A stretch of DNA of 64,000 bases, from positions 166,143 to 230,142 of the forward strand of contig NZ_LNJZ01000005.1 in assembly GCF_002866065.1 (NCBI RefSeq). The letters run 5' to 3'. Both the position numbers and the translations under genes were made by a program. The notes under the pieces were generated by a model. The model did not search any database and was not told where the DNA came from. It was given only the letters and a program-made list of their open reading frames with translations. Numbering within the stretch: position 1 is the stretch's first letter; the number at the start of each line of letters is the position of its first letter. This document shows positions 40,433 through 49,024 of this stretch, one piece after another. This DNA comes from Thiopseudomonas denitrificans. GTDB lineage: Bacteria; Pseudomonadota; Gammaproteobacteria; Pseudomonadales; Pseudomonadaceae.

Positions 40433-41494
40433 TTAGCTGCTGCGTTGCTGCCGCTCCGGCCCGGTGACTGGTTTCAGACGCCGGAAATGGCCGGGAGTTT
40501 CGCCTTGCCAGCGCTTGAAGGCACGCTGGAAGGCTTCGCTGGACGAAAAGCCCAGCTGCCAGGCAATCTCGGCAATCGACAGGCGGGTATCGTGCAGATA
40601 ACTGGTTGCCAGGCTGTGGCGCGTTTCCTGCAACAGTTGACGGAAACTGCTGCCTTCCTGTTCCAGCCGGCGCTGCAGTGTCCAGGCGGGCAGGTGAAGC
40701 TGGCCGGCGATATCGGCCAGTTCCGGCTCGCCCTTGCGCAGTTGCGGGGCGAGCAGGCGAACCACCTGCTCGGACAAACTGGCAGGGCGTTGCTGCACGG
40801 CCAGTTGCTGTTGGCCTAGAGCCTGCAGCTCGTGCCAGCTGTGTGGGCAATGGCGCGGATTGGTCATGGCCAGTGTATGCGGACTGCACAGAAGACGGTT
40901 GGCCGGAGCCCCGAACTCGACCGGACAGCCAAATGCCTGCTCGAAAGCGGCGCCATGGGCTGGAGCCGGGTATTCGATCTGCACCCGTTCAAGCGTTACC
41001 GGGCCGCCTGCAACCTGCTGCATGTGGCTGTGCCAGCTTTTCAGAACAGCATCGACCACAAAGCGGTTGTAATCGTTGTACGGGGCAATGGAATAGAAAC
41101 AGGCCCAGGCCCCGTCGGCACTTTCCTGCAGGCTGCTCCGGCCAAGGTAGTTACAGGCGTACAGGGGCTCGAAGGACGTCAGGATGCGCAGTGCCGAACG
41201 GACATCCGGTGCCAGCGCGGCACAGGCACCGGCCAGTCCGAAGTGTTCGAGACGGCTATGGGCCCCCATCAGCAGGCCCAGCCCGGGATGTCCGCTGAGT
41301 TCGATTGCCGCATGCCCCAGACGCATGTAATGGGGAATCGAGAGGCGCGCGCCGGCAGAGGCCAGACGCTGTGCCGGCAGCCCGAAGCGTTGCAGCAGCG
41401 GAGTGGCATCGATGCCCAGGGATTCCAGAGCGCCAACAACGGGATGAACAAAACCCGTCGACAGGTCGCCAAGCTGGATGCGGGGTCGGGACAT
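40433..41494 (-). CDS. AraC-family transcriptional regulator
   Basis: A 353-residue regulator of the OruR/OliR-like type: an N-terminal arabinose-binding-like domain (about 20-210, FGLPAQRLASAGARLSIPHYMRL) and a C-terminal pair of helix-turn-helix motifs (about 240-345; LADIAGQLHLPAWTLQRRLEQEGSSFRQLLQE and SIAEIAWQLGFSSSEAFQRAFKRW). The effector is unknown. It starts 3 bases after the xthA stop, so it is cotranscribed with that DNA-repair gene, although a functional link is not obvious. Confidence 0.9.
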   Translation of the reverse strand: MSRPRIQLGDLSTGFVHPVVGALESLGIDATPLLQRFGLPAQRLASAGARLSIPHYMRLGHAAIELSGHPGLGLLMGAHSRLEHFGLAGACAALAPDVRSALRILTSFEPLYACNYLGRSSLQESADGAWACFYSIAPYNDYNRFVVDAVLKSWHSHMQQVAGGPVTLERVQIEYPAPAHGAAFEQAFGCPVEFGAPANRLLCSPHTLAMTNPRHCPHSWHELQALGQQQLAVQQRPASLSEQVVRLLAPQLRKGEPELADIAGQLHLPAWTLQRRLEQEGSSFRQLLQETRHSLATSYLHDTRLSIAEIAWQLGFSSSEAFQRAFKRWQGETPGHFRRLKPVTGPERQQRSS

Positions 41495-41497
41495 GGC

Positions 41498-42316
41498 TTA
41501 CCTTGGCGTCAGGGTCAGCCAGATCGGGGCATGGTCGGACGGCTTCTCCATGCCGCGCAGCCCGTAGTCGATACCGGCTTCGGCAAAGTGTGGCACCAGG
41601 GTACGACTGGCCATGATCAGGTCGATGCGCAGGCCGCGTTTGGGCGTGTCGTCGAAACCCTTGCTGCGGTAGTCGAACCAGCTGAAGCGGTCGTCGGTAT
41701 CCGGATGCAGGTGGCGGAAGCTGTCGATCAGTCCCCAGTCCTTCAGGTGCTGCATCCATTCGCGCTCTTCCGGCAGAAAGCTGCACTTGCCGGTACGCAG
41801 CCAGCGCTTGGCATTGTCCGGGCCGATGCCGATATCACAGTCTTCCGGCGAGATGTTGAAATCGCCCATTACCACCACCGGGTCCTGTGGCGTGAACGAG
41901 GTTTCCAGCAGTGACTGCAAGTCGGCATAGAACCTGACTTTGCCCGGAAACTTGGTTTCGTGCTTGCGGTTTTCCCCCTGGGGAAAATAGCCATTCATCA
42001 CGGTCACCCGCTGGCCGTTGGCATCGCGATAGTCGGCACGGATGAAGCGGCGCTGGGCATCTTCAGGATCGCCGGGAAACCCCTTGACCACGTTTTCCGG
42101 TGGCTGCTTCGACAGCAGTGCAACACCGTAGTGGCCCTTCTGCCCGTGGTGCTCCACGTGATAACCTAGCTTGCGAATCATTTCATGCGGGAACTGCTCG
42201 TCAGCCACCTTGATTTCCTGCAGGCCGATAACATCGGGCTGGTGGGTTTCGATCAGGGCTTCAAGCTGGTGCGGACGGGCACGCAGGCCGTTGATGTTGA
42301 AAGATACAAGCTTCAT
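41498..42316 (-). CDS. xthA: Exodeoxyribonuclease III
   Basis: XthA is the main AP endonuclease and 3'-exonuclease of base-excision repair. The 272-residue protein starts [18 protein letters not shown] and has the metal ligand in LQEIKV, the catalytic [15 protein letters not shown] and the ending [13 protein letters not shown] with the general base. It is divergent from tamA across a short gap holding an inverted repeat. Confidence 0.96.
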   Translation of the reverse strand: MKLVSFNINGLRARPHQLEALIETHQPDVIGLQEIKVADEQFPHEMIRKLGYHVEHHGQKGHYGVALLSKQPPENVVKGFPGDPEDAQRRFIRADYRDANGQRVTVMNGYFPQGENRKHETKFPGKVRFYADLQSLLETSFTPQDPVVVMGDFNISPEDCDIGIGPDNAKRWLRTGKCSFLPEEREWMQHLKDWGLIDSFRHLHPDTDDRFSWFDYRSKGFDDTPKRGLRIDLIMASRTLVPHFAEAGIDYGLRGMEKPSDHAPIWLTLTPR

Positions 42317-42341
42317 GAATGGTTTTTATCCTGCATTAAAA

Positions 42342-42360
42342 CGACAGCATGATGCTGTCG
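42342..42360. repeat. Inverted repeat between xthA and tamA
   Basis: CGACAGCAT and ATGCTGTCG are perfect 9-base complements around one G, 26 bases upstream of xthA. It could be an operator for the divergent pair or a small hairpin. Confidence 0.45.
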
Positions 42361-42369
42361 GGTGTACGA

Positions 42370-44109
42370 ATGTATGAGTTTTCAATGTGCAATATGCTAA
42401 CACGGCCGCTGGCAGCCTTGTTGTTGCTGATGCTTGTCCAGAGCGGATGGGCGGCCCGGCTGGAAGTGGTCAGCAAGCCGGAAAACAAGGAACTGAATGC
42501 CAATGTGGCCGCCTTGATCGGTGATCTGGACGGCCATGATGCGGCCAGCCTGCGCCGTTATCAGCGTGCTGCCGTACAGCAGGCACGGCTGGCCGGCGAG
42601 GCACTGGGTTATTACAGCAACCGTTATCGCAGCGAAGTGCTGGATGGCGAAAAACCGGTGTTGCGGGTGCATGTCAGGGTGCGCGAGCCGGTACGGTTAC
42701 GCACGGTAGACATCCGTGTCGAGGGCGAGGCGGCCGGCATGGATGCGTTCCGGGTGCGCGATCCGCGGCTCAAGCCGGGTGAGCAGTTGCACCATGGTGC
42801 TTACGACGAAATCAAAAGTGCCCTGCAGCAGCAGGGCCTGCGCTATGGCTTCTTTGCCGGCAAGTTCACCCGTCATCGTCTGCTGGTGGACCCGGCTGCC
42901 GGCGCGGCCGATATCGAGTTGCATTATGACAGCGGCCCGCGTTACCGGCTGGGGGCCGTCGAGTTTGCCGAAGCCGGCAAGATCGATGACCGTCTGCTGG
43001 CAGCACTGGTGCCGTTTGAGGATGGCACGCCCTATGACTCGGCGTTGCTGGCCGGGCTGTCGCAAAATCTGCAGAACACCGGCTACTTTGCCGGAGTGCA
43101 GGTGGATGCCCAGGGCACTGCCGATGGTCCGCAGGTGATCCCGGTACAGGTGCGGCTGGAACCGGCCAAACCGCGCACGCTGGGCCTGGGAGCCGGTTTT
43201 TCCACCGACGTCGGACCACGCGGGAGCTTCAGCTGGGAGCGTCACCGGGTCAACAGCAAGGGGCACAAGCTGGGCTTTGACAGCGAAATCTCCAAGCCCA
43301 AGCAGAATCTCAGTGGCTGGTACGCCATTCCGCTCAGCTCGCCCCTGTCGGACGAGCTGCGTTTTGTCGCCGGCTATCAGCGTGAAGAGCTGGTTGACGC
43401 CAGCAGCGAGCGGCTGACCCTGGGCACCCAGTGGCGTAAAAAGGTGCGCCACGACTGGCAGCGCACTATTGGCCTGCGCTGGGAAGACGAGCGCTATGAA
43501 TATGACCGCGGCAGCAATCGCAGCCGGCACAGCAAGTTTCTGTTGCCGAGCATCGGCTTTGCCAAACTGAAAAGCGATTCCGCGCTGGATCCTTCCAAAG
43601 GTTACCGTCTGCAAATGGATGTCAGTGCCGGCTCCGGGAATGTGCTGTCCGATGCCGATGTGGTGCATGTCAGCGCGCTGGCGCGGGGGCTCACCACCCT
43701 GGCCGACAAGCACCGGGTGCTGGCGCGCATCGAGGTGGGTGGCGTGGCCACCGACAAGTACTCGGCCATTCCGCCATCGCTGCGCTTCTTTGCCGGTGGC
43801 GACCAGAGCGTGCGCGGCTACGACTACCAGAGCCTGTCGCCACGCGACGCGCAGCGTAACCGGGTGGGCGGACGTTATCTGGTGGCGCAGAGCCTGGAAT
43901 ACCAGTACGAATTTGTTGAGCGCTGGCGTGCTGCCACCTTCATTGATGCCGGTAATGCCACCGACAGCCTGACCGACAGCATGAAGGTGGGCGTGGGTGC
44001 CGGCATCCGCTGGGTGTCGCCGATCGGCCCGTTGCGACTGGACTTTGCCCATGCCCTGCATGATGACCGTGGCTGGCGCATCCACTTTTCCATGGGGCCG
44101 GAGTTATGA
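42370..44109 (+). CDS. tamA: Translocation and assembly module outer membrane protein TamA
   Basis: TamA is an Omp85-family beta-barrel that works with TamB in outer-membrane lipid transport and protein assembly. After a signal peptide (MLTRPLAALLLLMLVQSGWA) come three POTRA domains (about 30-270) and the 16-strand barrel, with the Omp85 motif FFAGGDQSVRGYDY and the terminal strand WRIHFSMGPEL. The start is uncertain: ATGs at 42349, 42370, 42385 and 42394 are in frame and none has a strong ribosome site; 42394 would give the neatest signal peptide. It overlaps tamB by four bases. Confidence 0.9.
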   Translation: MYEFSMCNMLTRPLAALLLLMLVQSGWAARLEVVSKPENKELNANVAALIGDLDGHDAASLRRYQRAAVQQARLAGEALGYYSNRYRSEVLDGEKPVLRVHVRVREPVRLRTVDIRVEGEAAGMDAFRVRDPRLKPGEQLHHGAYDEIKSALQQQGLRYGFFAGKFTRHRLLVDPAAGAADIELHYDSGPRYRLGAVEFAEAGKIDDRLLAALVPFEDGTPYDSALLAGLSQNLQNTGYFAGVQVDAQGTADGPQVIPVQVRLEPAKPRTLGLGAGFSTDVGPRGSFSWERHRVNSKGHKLGFDSEISKPKQNLSGWYAIPLSSPLSDELRFVAGYQREELVDASSERLTLGTQWRKKVRHDWQRTIGLRWEDERYEYDRGSNRSRHSKFLLPSIGFAKLKSDSALDPSKGYRLQMDVSAGSGNVLSDADVVHVSALARGLTTLADKHRVLARIEVGGVATDKYSAIPPSLRFFAGGDQSVRGYDYQSLSPRDAQRNRVGGRYLVAQSLEYQYEFVERWRAATFIDAGNATDSLTDSMKVGVGAGIRWVSPIGPLRLDFAHALHDDRGWRIHFSMGPEL

Positions 44110-47100
44110 CGCGAGCACGCCGTATCCTGCTGTGGGTTGTGTTGCCTTTACTGGCTGTGCTGGTGATGCTGCCGCTGGCTGGAACGGGCCTGCTGCTGAG
44201 CGAAGCCGGCAGTCGCTGGGTGCTGGAACGGGTGCCCGGGCTGAGTCTGGAACGCTATCGCGGTGCGTTGCTCGGGCAGTGGCAGGCGGAACGGCTGCAG
44301 TGGCAGGACGATGCAACGCTGGTGGTGCTGGAACAGCCGCTAATGGAGCTGGATGCCGCCTGCCTGTGGCGCGGCATGCTGTGTCTTGAGCGGCTGCAGA
44401 TTCAACAGGTTGCACTGACATTGCCGGAAAGCACGGATGAGCCGGGTGAGCCAGCCACTGATGTGGAGCTGCCCGATATCAGCCTGCCGGTTTCACTGCG
44501 CATCGGCCAGCTGGCAATCGGCGAGCTATTGCTCAATGACGAACCCTTGCTGAATGACTTGAACCTTGCTGCCAGTGCCGCCGGCAACGAGCTGGTTGTC
44601 GGCAACCTGTCACTGGCCTATGACAATTATCATGCCGTGCTGAATGGTCGTTTGCAGCTTGATGGTAAATGGCCGCTGGAGCTTGTGCTAGATGCCGGTG
44701 GCGACTTGCCGGAACTTGGACAGCAGAAGATCAGTATCCGCCTGGATGGCGAACTGCAGGATGAGGTGCGACTGGACGGAGCCCTGCAAGGCGTCCTCAG
44801 CGGCAGCCTGCAGGCACGTGTGCAGCCTTTGCTGGCGGCACTGCCGGCCAGTCTGGAGCTGGTGCTGGAACAGCTGGAGCTGGGCGGAGCGTTGCCGGAG
44901 GACATGGTGGTGCAAAACCTGCACCTGTCGGCAGATGGCAGCCTGGAGCAGGGCTTTGCCTGGCGTCTGGACTCGGCGCTGCAGGCCAGGCAACAGGCGT
45001 TTACTCTTGCCGGCCATGGCAATGCCGGTGTGTCCGGTGCGGAAGTTGTGCAGCTGCGGCTGGCCCACGCCGACAGCGGGCATGTGCTGGTAGCAGGCAA
45101 GGCAGACTGGACAGACAGTCTGGATGCCAGCGCCACGGTGAATGTCGAAAGCTTTCCATGGCAGTACCTCGCCGGCATGGACGAGGCACCGGTGCAGGTC
45201 GACAGCGCACGGCTGGTTTTCGACTATGCCGACGACCGCTATCAGGGCAGTGTGCAGGGCAACCTGCACGGGCCGGCCGGCGAGTTCGCCATTGACAGCC
45301 GGCTGCAGGGTGATGCCGGGCGGGTGCGGGTCGAGCCGCTGCAGGTAACTGCGGGTAGCGGACGCGTGCATGGCGTGCTCGATGCGGCCTGGCAGGATGC
45401 GGTCAGCTGGGCGGCCGCGCTGGATATCGAGAACCTCGACCCTGCCTACTGGGTGGCCGATTTGCCCGGCCGTCTGGGTGGCCATCTGCATAGCGAAGGC
45501 CGGCTGGCCGGAGAAACCCTTGAATTGACCGCAGATGTACAGCTGGATGGTCAGTTGCGGCAGCAGCCGCTCAAGGCGCGGTTGCAGGCAGCAGGCAAGG
45601 GCGAGCACTGGCAGCTGCCGGTACTGGATGTGCGCCTTGGCGACAACCGTATTCAGGGTCAGGCGCAGCTGGATAATGAACTGTCCGGCAGACTGAAGCT
45701 GGACATGCCAAAGCCCGGCCAGCTGCAGCCCGGCATCAGCGGCAGCCTGCAGGGGCAGATACTGCTGGGCGGTACCCCGCAGCAGCCGGATGCCGACATT
45801 CAGCTCAATGGCCGCGGGCTGGCATTTGAGGGCCAGCGCCTGCGTGATCTCAGGCTGCAGGCGCAACTGGAGCAGGGTCATAGCGGCAAACTGAGCCTGC
45901 TGGTGCGGGGTCTGGCCAGTGGTGAGGAAATGCTCGGCCAGCTGCAGCTGAATGCTGCCGGCAGTCTGGAAAAGCACCAGCTGGACGCCAGCCTGACCGG
46001 CCCGCTGGCCAATGCCGGTCTGCGGCTGAGCGGCAGCCTGCAGGAAGATAGCCTGCACTGGCTGGGCCAGCTGGAGCAACTGAAGTTCAAGGTGGAAAAC
46101 CAGGACTGGCAGCTGGAGCGCGCCATGGAGGTGGACTACCTGCATGAGCGGCATGCCCGTCTGGGAGCGCATTGTCTGATCAGCAGCCATGGCCGGCTCT
46201 GTGCCGATGGCCGGCAGCAGTTGCTGCCGCAGCTACAACTGGATTACCGCCTGCAGCAGCTGATGCTGGCCAGCCTGCAACCCTGGCTGCCGTCCGGACT
46301 GGGCATCGAGGGCCGGCTGAACGGCCAGCTGCAGGTGCAGGAGGACAAGAACGGCCTGAAGGGGCAGGTCGTGCTGGATGCTGGCCAGGGGGCGTTGCTG
46401 CTGGAAGATGAAGAACAGCGCTTTGCCTGGCGCACGCTGCAGGTGGCCGCCGACTTGCAGCCGGACACAGTGGATGCCCGTATCGAGTTGCAGGGTGCGG
46501 AGCAGGGCCGCCTGCTGATCCGGAGCAGGATCGACCCGCGTCCGGACGACAAGCCGCTCAACGGCAGCTTTGACCTGCGTGATCTGGACCTGCATGTCCT
46601 GCATGGTTTTGTGCCGGACATCGAGCATCTGCAGGGGCGTATCACGGGGCAGGGCGAGATTGCCGGTACCCTGCTGCAGCCGGTAGTTGATGGTGAAATC
46701 CTGCTGGCCGACGGTCATGTCGGTGGCGGCATGCTGCCGGTCAGCCTGGAGCAGCTGGGGCTGGCAATCCGCATCAGTGGTCAGCAGGCGCGTCTGGAAG
46801 GTGGCTGGCGCAGCGGCGACAAGGGCGTTGCCAGCCTGAGTGGCGACCTGGGCTGGGCTGATGAGCTGAGCGCCGCCATTGATTTGAAAGGCAGTGATCT
46901 GCCGGTGTTTGTCCAGCCCTATGCCGATCTGCAGGTGGCACCCGACCTGCATATCGCCTACGGTGCTGCCGGTCTGGCGGTTACCGGCAGCATCGCGGTG
47001 CCACGGGGCAACATCACCGTACCCGAGCTGCCGCCGGATTCGGTCAGCGTCTCCAGCGACACCGTCGTGGTCGGGCGTGAACAGCAGGAGTCCGGTCCCG

Positions 47101-47786
47101 AAGTGCACATGCGTATCGCCATTGACGTGGGCAGTGAGCGGCTCAAGTTCAGCGGCTTTGGCCTGACGTCCGATGTGCAGGGCAAGCTGCTGATCGCCGA
47201 TAACCTGTCCGGTCGTGGCGTACTGGAACTGAAAAATGGTCGCTTCCGTGGCTATGGCCAGAAGCTCGATCTGCGCCGGGCGCGACTGATCTTTTCCGGA
47301 CCGCTGACCCAGCCCTACATCGACATCGAAGCCGTTCGCGTTACCGGTGATGTAACCGCCGGCCTGCGTGTCAGCGGGCTGGCCGAGCAGCCGCAGGCGG
47401 AGGTCTTTTCCGAGCCGCCGATGGCCCAGGAGCAGGCCATGTCCTGGCTGCTGCTGGGCAAGCCGCTGGGCAGCAGCGAGGACGGCAACATGATGGCTGA
47501 GGCGGCGGTAGGGCTTGGCCTGATGGGCGCCCTGCCGGTGACGCAGAAACTGGCTGACAGTCTGGGTATCGAGGACTTCCAGCTGGAAAGCGAAGGCAGT
47601 GGTGATGCCACCAGCGTGGTCGCCAGCGGGCAAATCACCGAGCGGCTGAGCCTGCGTTATGGTGTCGGCATCTTCGAGCCGGGTACCACCCTGGGGTTGC
47701 GCTACAAACTGACCCGCCGGCTGTATCTGGATGCCGCCAGCGGGCTGGCCAACTCGCTGGACCTGTTCTACCGCCGCAGTTTCTAG
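44106..47786 (+). CDS. tamB: Translocation and assembly module inner membrane protein TamB
   Basis: TamB is an AsmA-like bridge protein that spans the periplasm with a hydrophobic groove and moves phospholipids toward the outer membrane with TamA. The 1226-residue protein starts with a signal anchor (RILLWVVLPLLAVLVMLPLAGTGLLL), continues with a long beta-taco region, and ends with the DUF490 C-terminal domain (TKLADSLGIEDFQLES-like, then YGVGIFEPGTTLGLRYKLTRRLYLDAASG and a terminal Phe). Overlap with tamA (ATGA) means coupled translation. A perfect palindrome begins at the base after its stop codon. Confidence 0.94.
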   Translation: MTRARRILLWVVLPLLAVLVMLPLAGTGLLLSEAGSRWVLERVPGLSLERYRGALLGQWQAERLQWQDDATLVVLEQPLMELDAACLWRGMLCLERLQIQQVALTLPESTDEPGEPATDVELPDISLPVSLRIGQLAIGELLLNDEPLLNDLNLAASAAGNELVVGNLSLAYDNYHAVLNGRLQLDGKWPLELVLDAGGDLPELGQQKISIRLDGELQDEVRLDGALQGVLSGSLQARVQPLLAALPASLELVLEQLELGGALPEDMVVQNLHLSADGSLEQGFAWRLDSALQARQQAFTLAGHGNAGVSGAEVVQLRLAHADSGHVLVAGKADWTDSLDASATVNVESFPWQYLAGMDEAPVQVDSARLVFDYADDRYQGSVQGNLHGPAGEFAIDSRLQGDAGRVRVEPLQVTAGSGRVHGVLDAAWQDAVSWAAALDIENLDPAYWVADLPGRLGGHLHSEGRLAGETLELTADVQLDGQLRQQPLKARLQAAGKGEHWQLPVLDVRLGDNRIQGQAQLDNELSGRLKLDMPKPGQLQPGISGSLQGQILLGGTPQQPDADIQLNGRGLAFEGQRLRDLRLQAQLEQGHSGKLSLLVRGLASGEEMLGQLQLNAAGSLEKHQLDASLTGPLANAGLRLSGSLQEDSLHWLGQLEQLKFKVENQDWQLERAMEVDYLHERHARLGAHCLISSHGRLCADGRQQLLPQLQLDYRLQQLMLASLQPWLPSGLGIEGRLNGQLQVQEDKNGLKGQVVLDAGQGALLLEDEEQRFAWRTLQVAADLQPDTVDARIELQGAEQGRLLIRSRIDPRPDDKPLNGSFDLRDLDLHVLHGFVPDIEHLQGRITGQGEIAGTLLQPVVDGEILLADGHVGGGMLPVSLEQLGLAIRISGQQARLEGGWRSGDKGVASLSGDLGWADELSAAIDLKGSDLPVFVQPYADLQVAPDLHIAYGAAGLAVTGSIAVPRGNITVPELPPDSVSVSSDTVVVGREQQESGPEVHMRIAIDVGSERLKFSGFGLTSDVQGKLLIADNLSGRGVLELKNGRFRGYGQKLDLRRARLIFSGPLTQPYIDIEAVRVTGDVTAGLRVSGLAEQPQAEVFSEPPMAQEQAMSWLLLGKPLGSSEDGNMMAEAAVGLGLMGALPVTQKLADSLGIEDFQLESEGSGDATSVVASGQITERLSLRYGVGIFEPGTTLGLRYKLTRRLYLDAASGLANSLDLFYRRSF

Positions 47787-47841
47787 CATAAAGGGGTCAG
47801 GTACATTTACGCCGCGCGTAAATGTACCTGACCCCTTTATG
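47787..47841. repeat. Palindromic repeat copy 1 (GGGGTCAGGTACATTTA family), after tamB
   Basis: A perfect inverted repeat: 25-bp arms beginning CATAAAGGGGTCAGGTACAT, with centre CCGCG. It starts at the base after the tamB stop. The A-rich left and T-rich right edges would let it act as a terminator from either strand. Confidence 0.9.
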
Positions 47842-48218
47842 GGTTTTCGTGTTACAATTCGCTCATCTTAGGCAGCCCCCGAGGCTTTATGCTTACTCCA
47901 CAAGCATCTTTTTCCCGCTCCATCTCTCCCCATCTGTTCGACAACCAATGGCGTAGTGGCCGTTAGCTTCTCTCCTGGTCTGCAAGTTCCCGGGCACCAG
48001 ACCCGCCCGAACCCTTAATTTCAGACACAAGGAATCTCTCAAAAAGCACTCTTCTTCCTTTAGAAAGCATGTGATCCTCATCCGGGCCAACCAGTGTGTT
48101 TGCCTGATGGAAATGGATACCGGTAAATGCGAACCATGTTATTCGCCAACACATGCATAGTGTTTTTTCAGAGCATCCCTGCTGCGTTGCCCAAGATGGC
48201 AACGCCAGAGAGGCGAAG
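47842..48218. other. Leader region before the paired SMR exporter genes (377 bp)
   Basis: No gene is supported; short minus-strand frames here lack family signals. The base composition is visibly less GC-rich than the flanks. A perfect hairpin (48184-48205) sits just upstream of the ribosome site. I looked for guanidine riboswitch signatures, which often precede SMR genes, and did not find them. The promoter is not obvious. Confidence 0.5.
48184..48205 (+). promoter_or_regulatory. Hairpin directly upstream of the mdtJ-like start
   Basis: GCGTTGCC and GGCAACGC form a perfect 8-bp stem with loop CAAGAT, ending 4 bases before the GAGAGG ribosome site of the SMR gene. It could affect translation start. 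Confidence 0.5.
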
Positions 48219-48584
48219 ATGTATTACTGGATCATGCTGGCCCTGGCTGTAGTGGCCGAGGTGGCCAGCACCATAGGCATGAAATATGCCGCAACCCATT
48301 CACCCGTGCTGGGCTATGCCTTCATGACGGTGATGATCTCCTTTTCCATGTATGCCTTTTCCCGGGCGGTGATGCACATCCCGCTGGCCGTATCCTATGC
48401 GGTATGGGAAGGCGCCGGCCTGTTCCTGATTGCCATGGCCGGCATGCTGCTGTTTGGCGAATACCTGAGCACCGGCCAGTTGCTGGCTGTTGCGCTGATG
48501 ATGTTCGGCCTGTTGCTGGTCACCTTCGACCAGGGACCGGACAAGAGCGAACAACCAGCCGAGCAAGGGAGGGTAGAGGCATGA
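48219..48584 (+). CDS. mdtJ: SMR-family exporter subunit, MdtJ-like
   Basis: A 121-residue four-helix small multidrug resistance protein. It resembles MdtJ, which with MdtI exports spermidine in E. coli: MYYWIMLALAVVAEVASTIGMKYA, then VSYAVWEGAGLFLI. The essential membrane glutamate is at position 14. The start ATG at 48219 follows GAGAGG; upstream in-frame codons are not coding-like. Its stop overlaps the next SMR gene by four bases, consistent with a heterodimeric transporter. The substrate in this organism is inference. Confidence 0.85.
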   Translation: MYYWIMLALAVVAEVASTIGMKYAATHSPVLGYAFMTVMISFSMYAFSRAVMHIPLAVSYAVWEGAGLFLIAMAGMLLFGEYLSTGQLLAVALMMFGLLLVTFDQGPDKSEQPAEQGRVEA

Positions 48585-48898
48585 TTCTTCCCGTATCCCT
48601 TCTGCTGGGCTCGGTCTCGCTGGACCTGGTGGCCAACTACTGCTTGAAGCGCTCCTGCGGTTTCCAGCGCATGGCCTGGGGCATTACCGGTTTGCTGATG
48701 ATCATTCTGGCCTTCGTTCTGCTCAGCATTGTGGTGCGCTATGTGCCGTTGAGTGTGGCCTATTCGGCCTGGGGCAGCCTGGGTGTGCTGGGTACCGTGA
48801 CCCTGGACCGCTTTCTGTTCAATTCACGCCTTGGCCGTCAGGGCATTATTGGCGTGATCTGCATTGTGCTGGGCATCATCGGATTGCAGCTGGCCTGA
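48581..48898 (+). CDS. mdtI: SMR-family exporter subunit, MdtI-like, with Asp in place of the key Glu
   Basis: A 105-residue SMR protein with four helices (MILPVSLLLGSVSLDLVANYCLKRS, SLSVAYSAWGSLGVLGT-type signature in helix 3). It pairs with the upstream subunit through an overlapping start and stop (ATGA). The helix-1 acidic residue is Asp15 where SMR proteins almost always have Glu, which may alter the proton or substrate affinity of this half of the dimer. Confidence 0.82.
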   Translation: MILPVSLLLGSVSLDLVANYCLKRSCGFQRMAWGITGLLMIILAFVLLSIVVRYVPLSVAYSAWGSLGVLGTVTLDRFLFNSRLGRQGIIGVICIVLGIIGLQLA

Positions 48899-48919
48899 TT
48901 GGGCGGGCGAAAATGCCAG

Positions 48920-48968
48920 AAAAGGGGCCAGGTACATTTATTGCCGGTAAATGTACCTGACCCCTTTT
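48920..48968. repeat. Palindromic repeat copy 2, between mdtI and the aminotransferase gene
   Basis: Arms of 21 bp (AAAAGGGGCCAGGTACATTTA minus its last base as shown, and its complement) flank the centre TTGCCGG. One position is mismatched (C opposite A), which becomes a G-U pair in minus-strand RNA. Confidence 0.88.
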
Positions 48969-49024
48969 CCTTTCTGTTCTGGCACAATCATCAGTCTTCT
49001 TCGCACGCAAGGAGCATTGCCGTC

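Noticed and set aside
44688..47789. Two frames of about 500 codons on the minus strand opposite tamB
   Set aside because: Both mirror the TamB codons, are Gln/His/Leu-rich and match no family.
47893..48202. Short minus-strand frames in the leader of the SMR genes
   Set aside because: No ribosome site or family match; overlapping frames disagree and the region looks non-coding.
47842..48218. Guanidine riboswitch before the SMR pair
   Set aside because: I did not find the paired ACGR-loop hairpins of class II or the conserved segments of the other classes.
48960..49024. LexA box upstream of the aminotransferase-amidase-dinB unit
   Set aside because: CTGTTCTGGCAC contains a CTGT half but no ACAG at the required distance.
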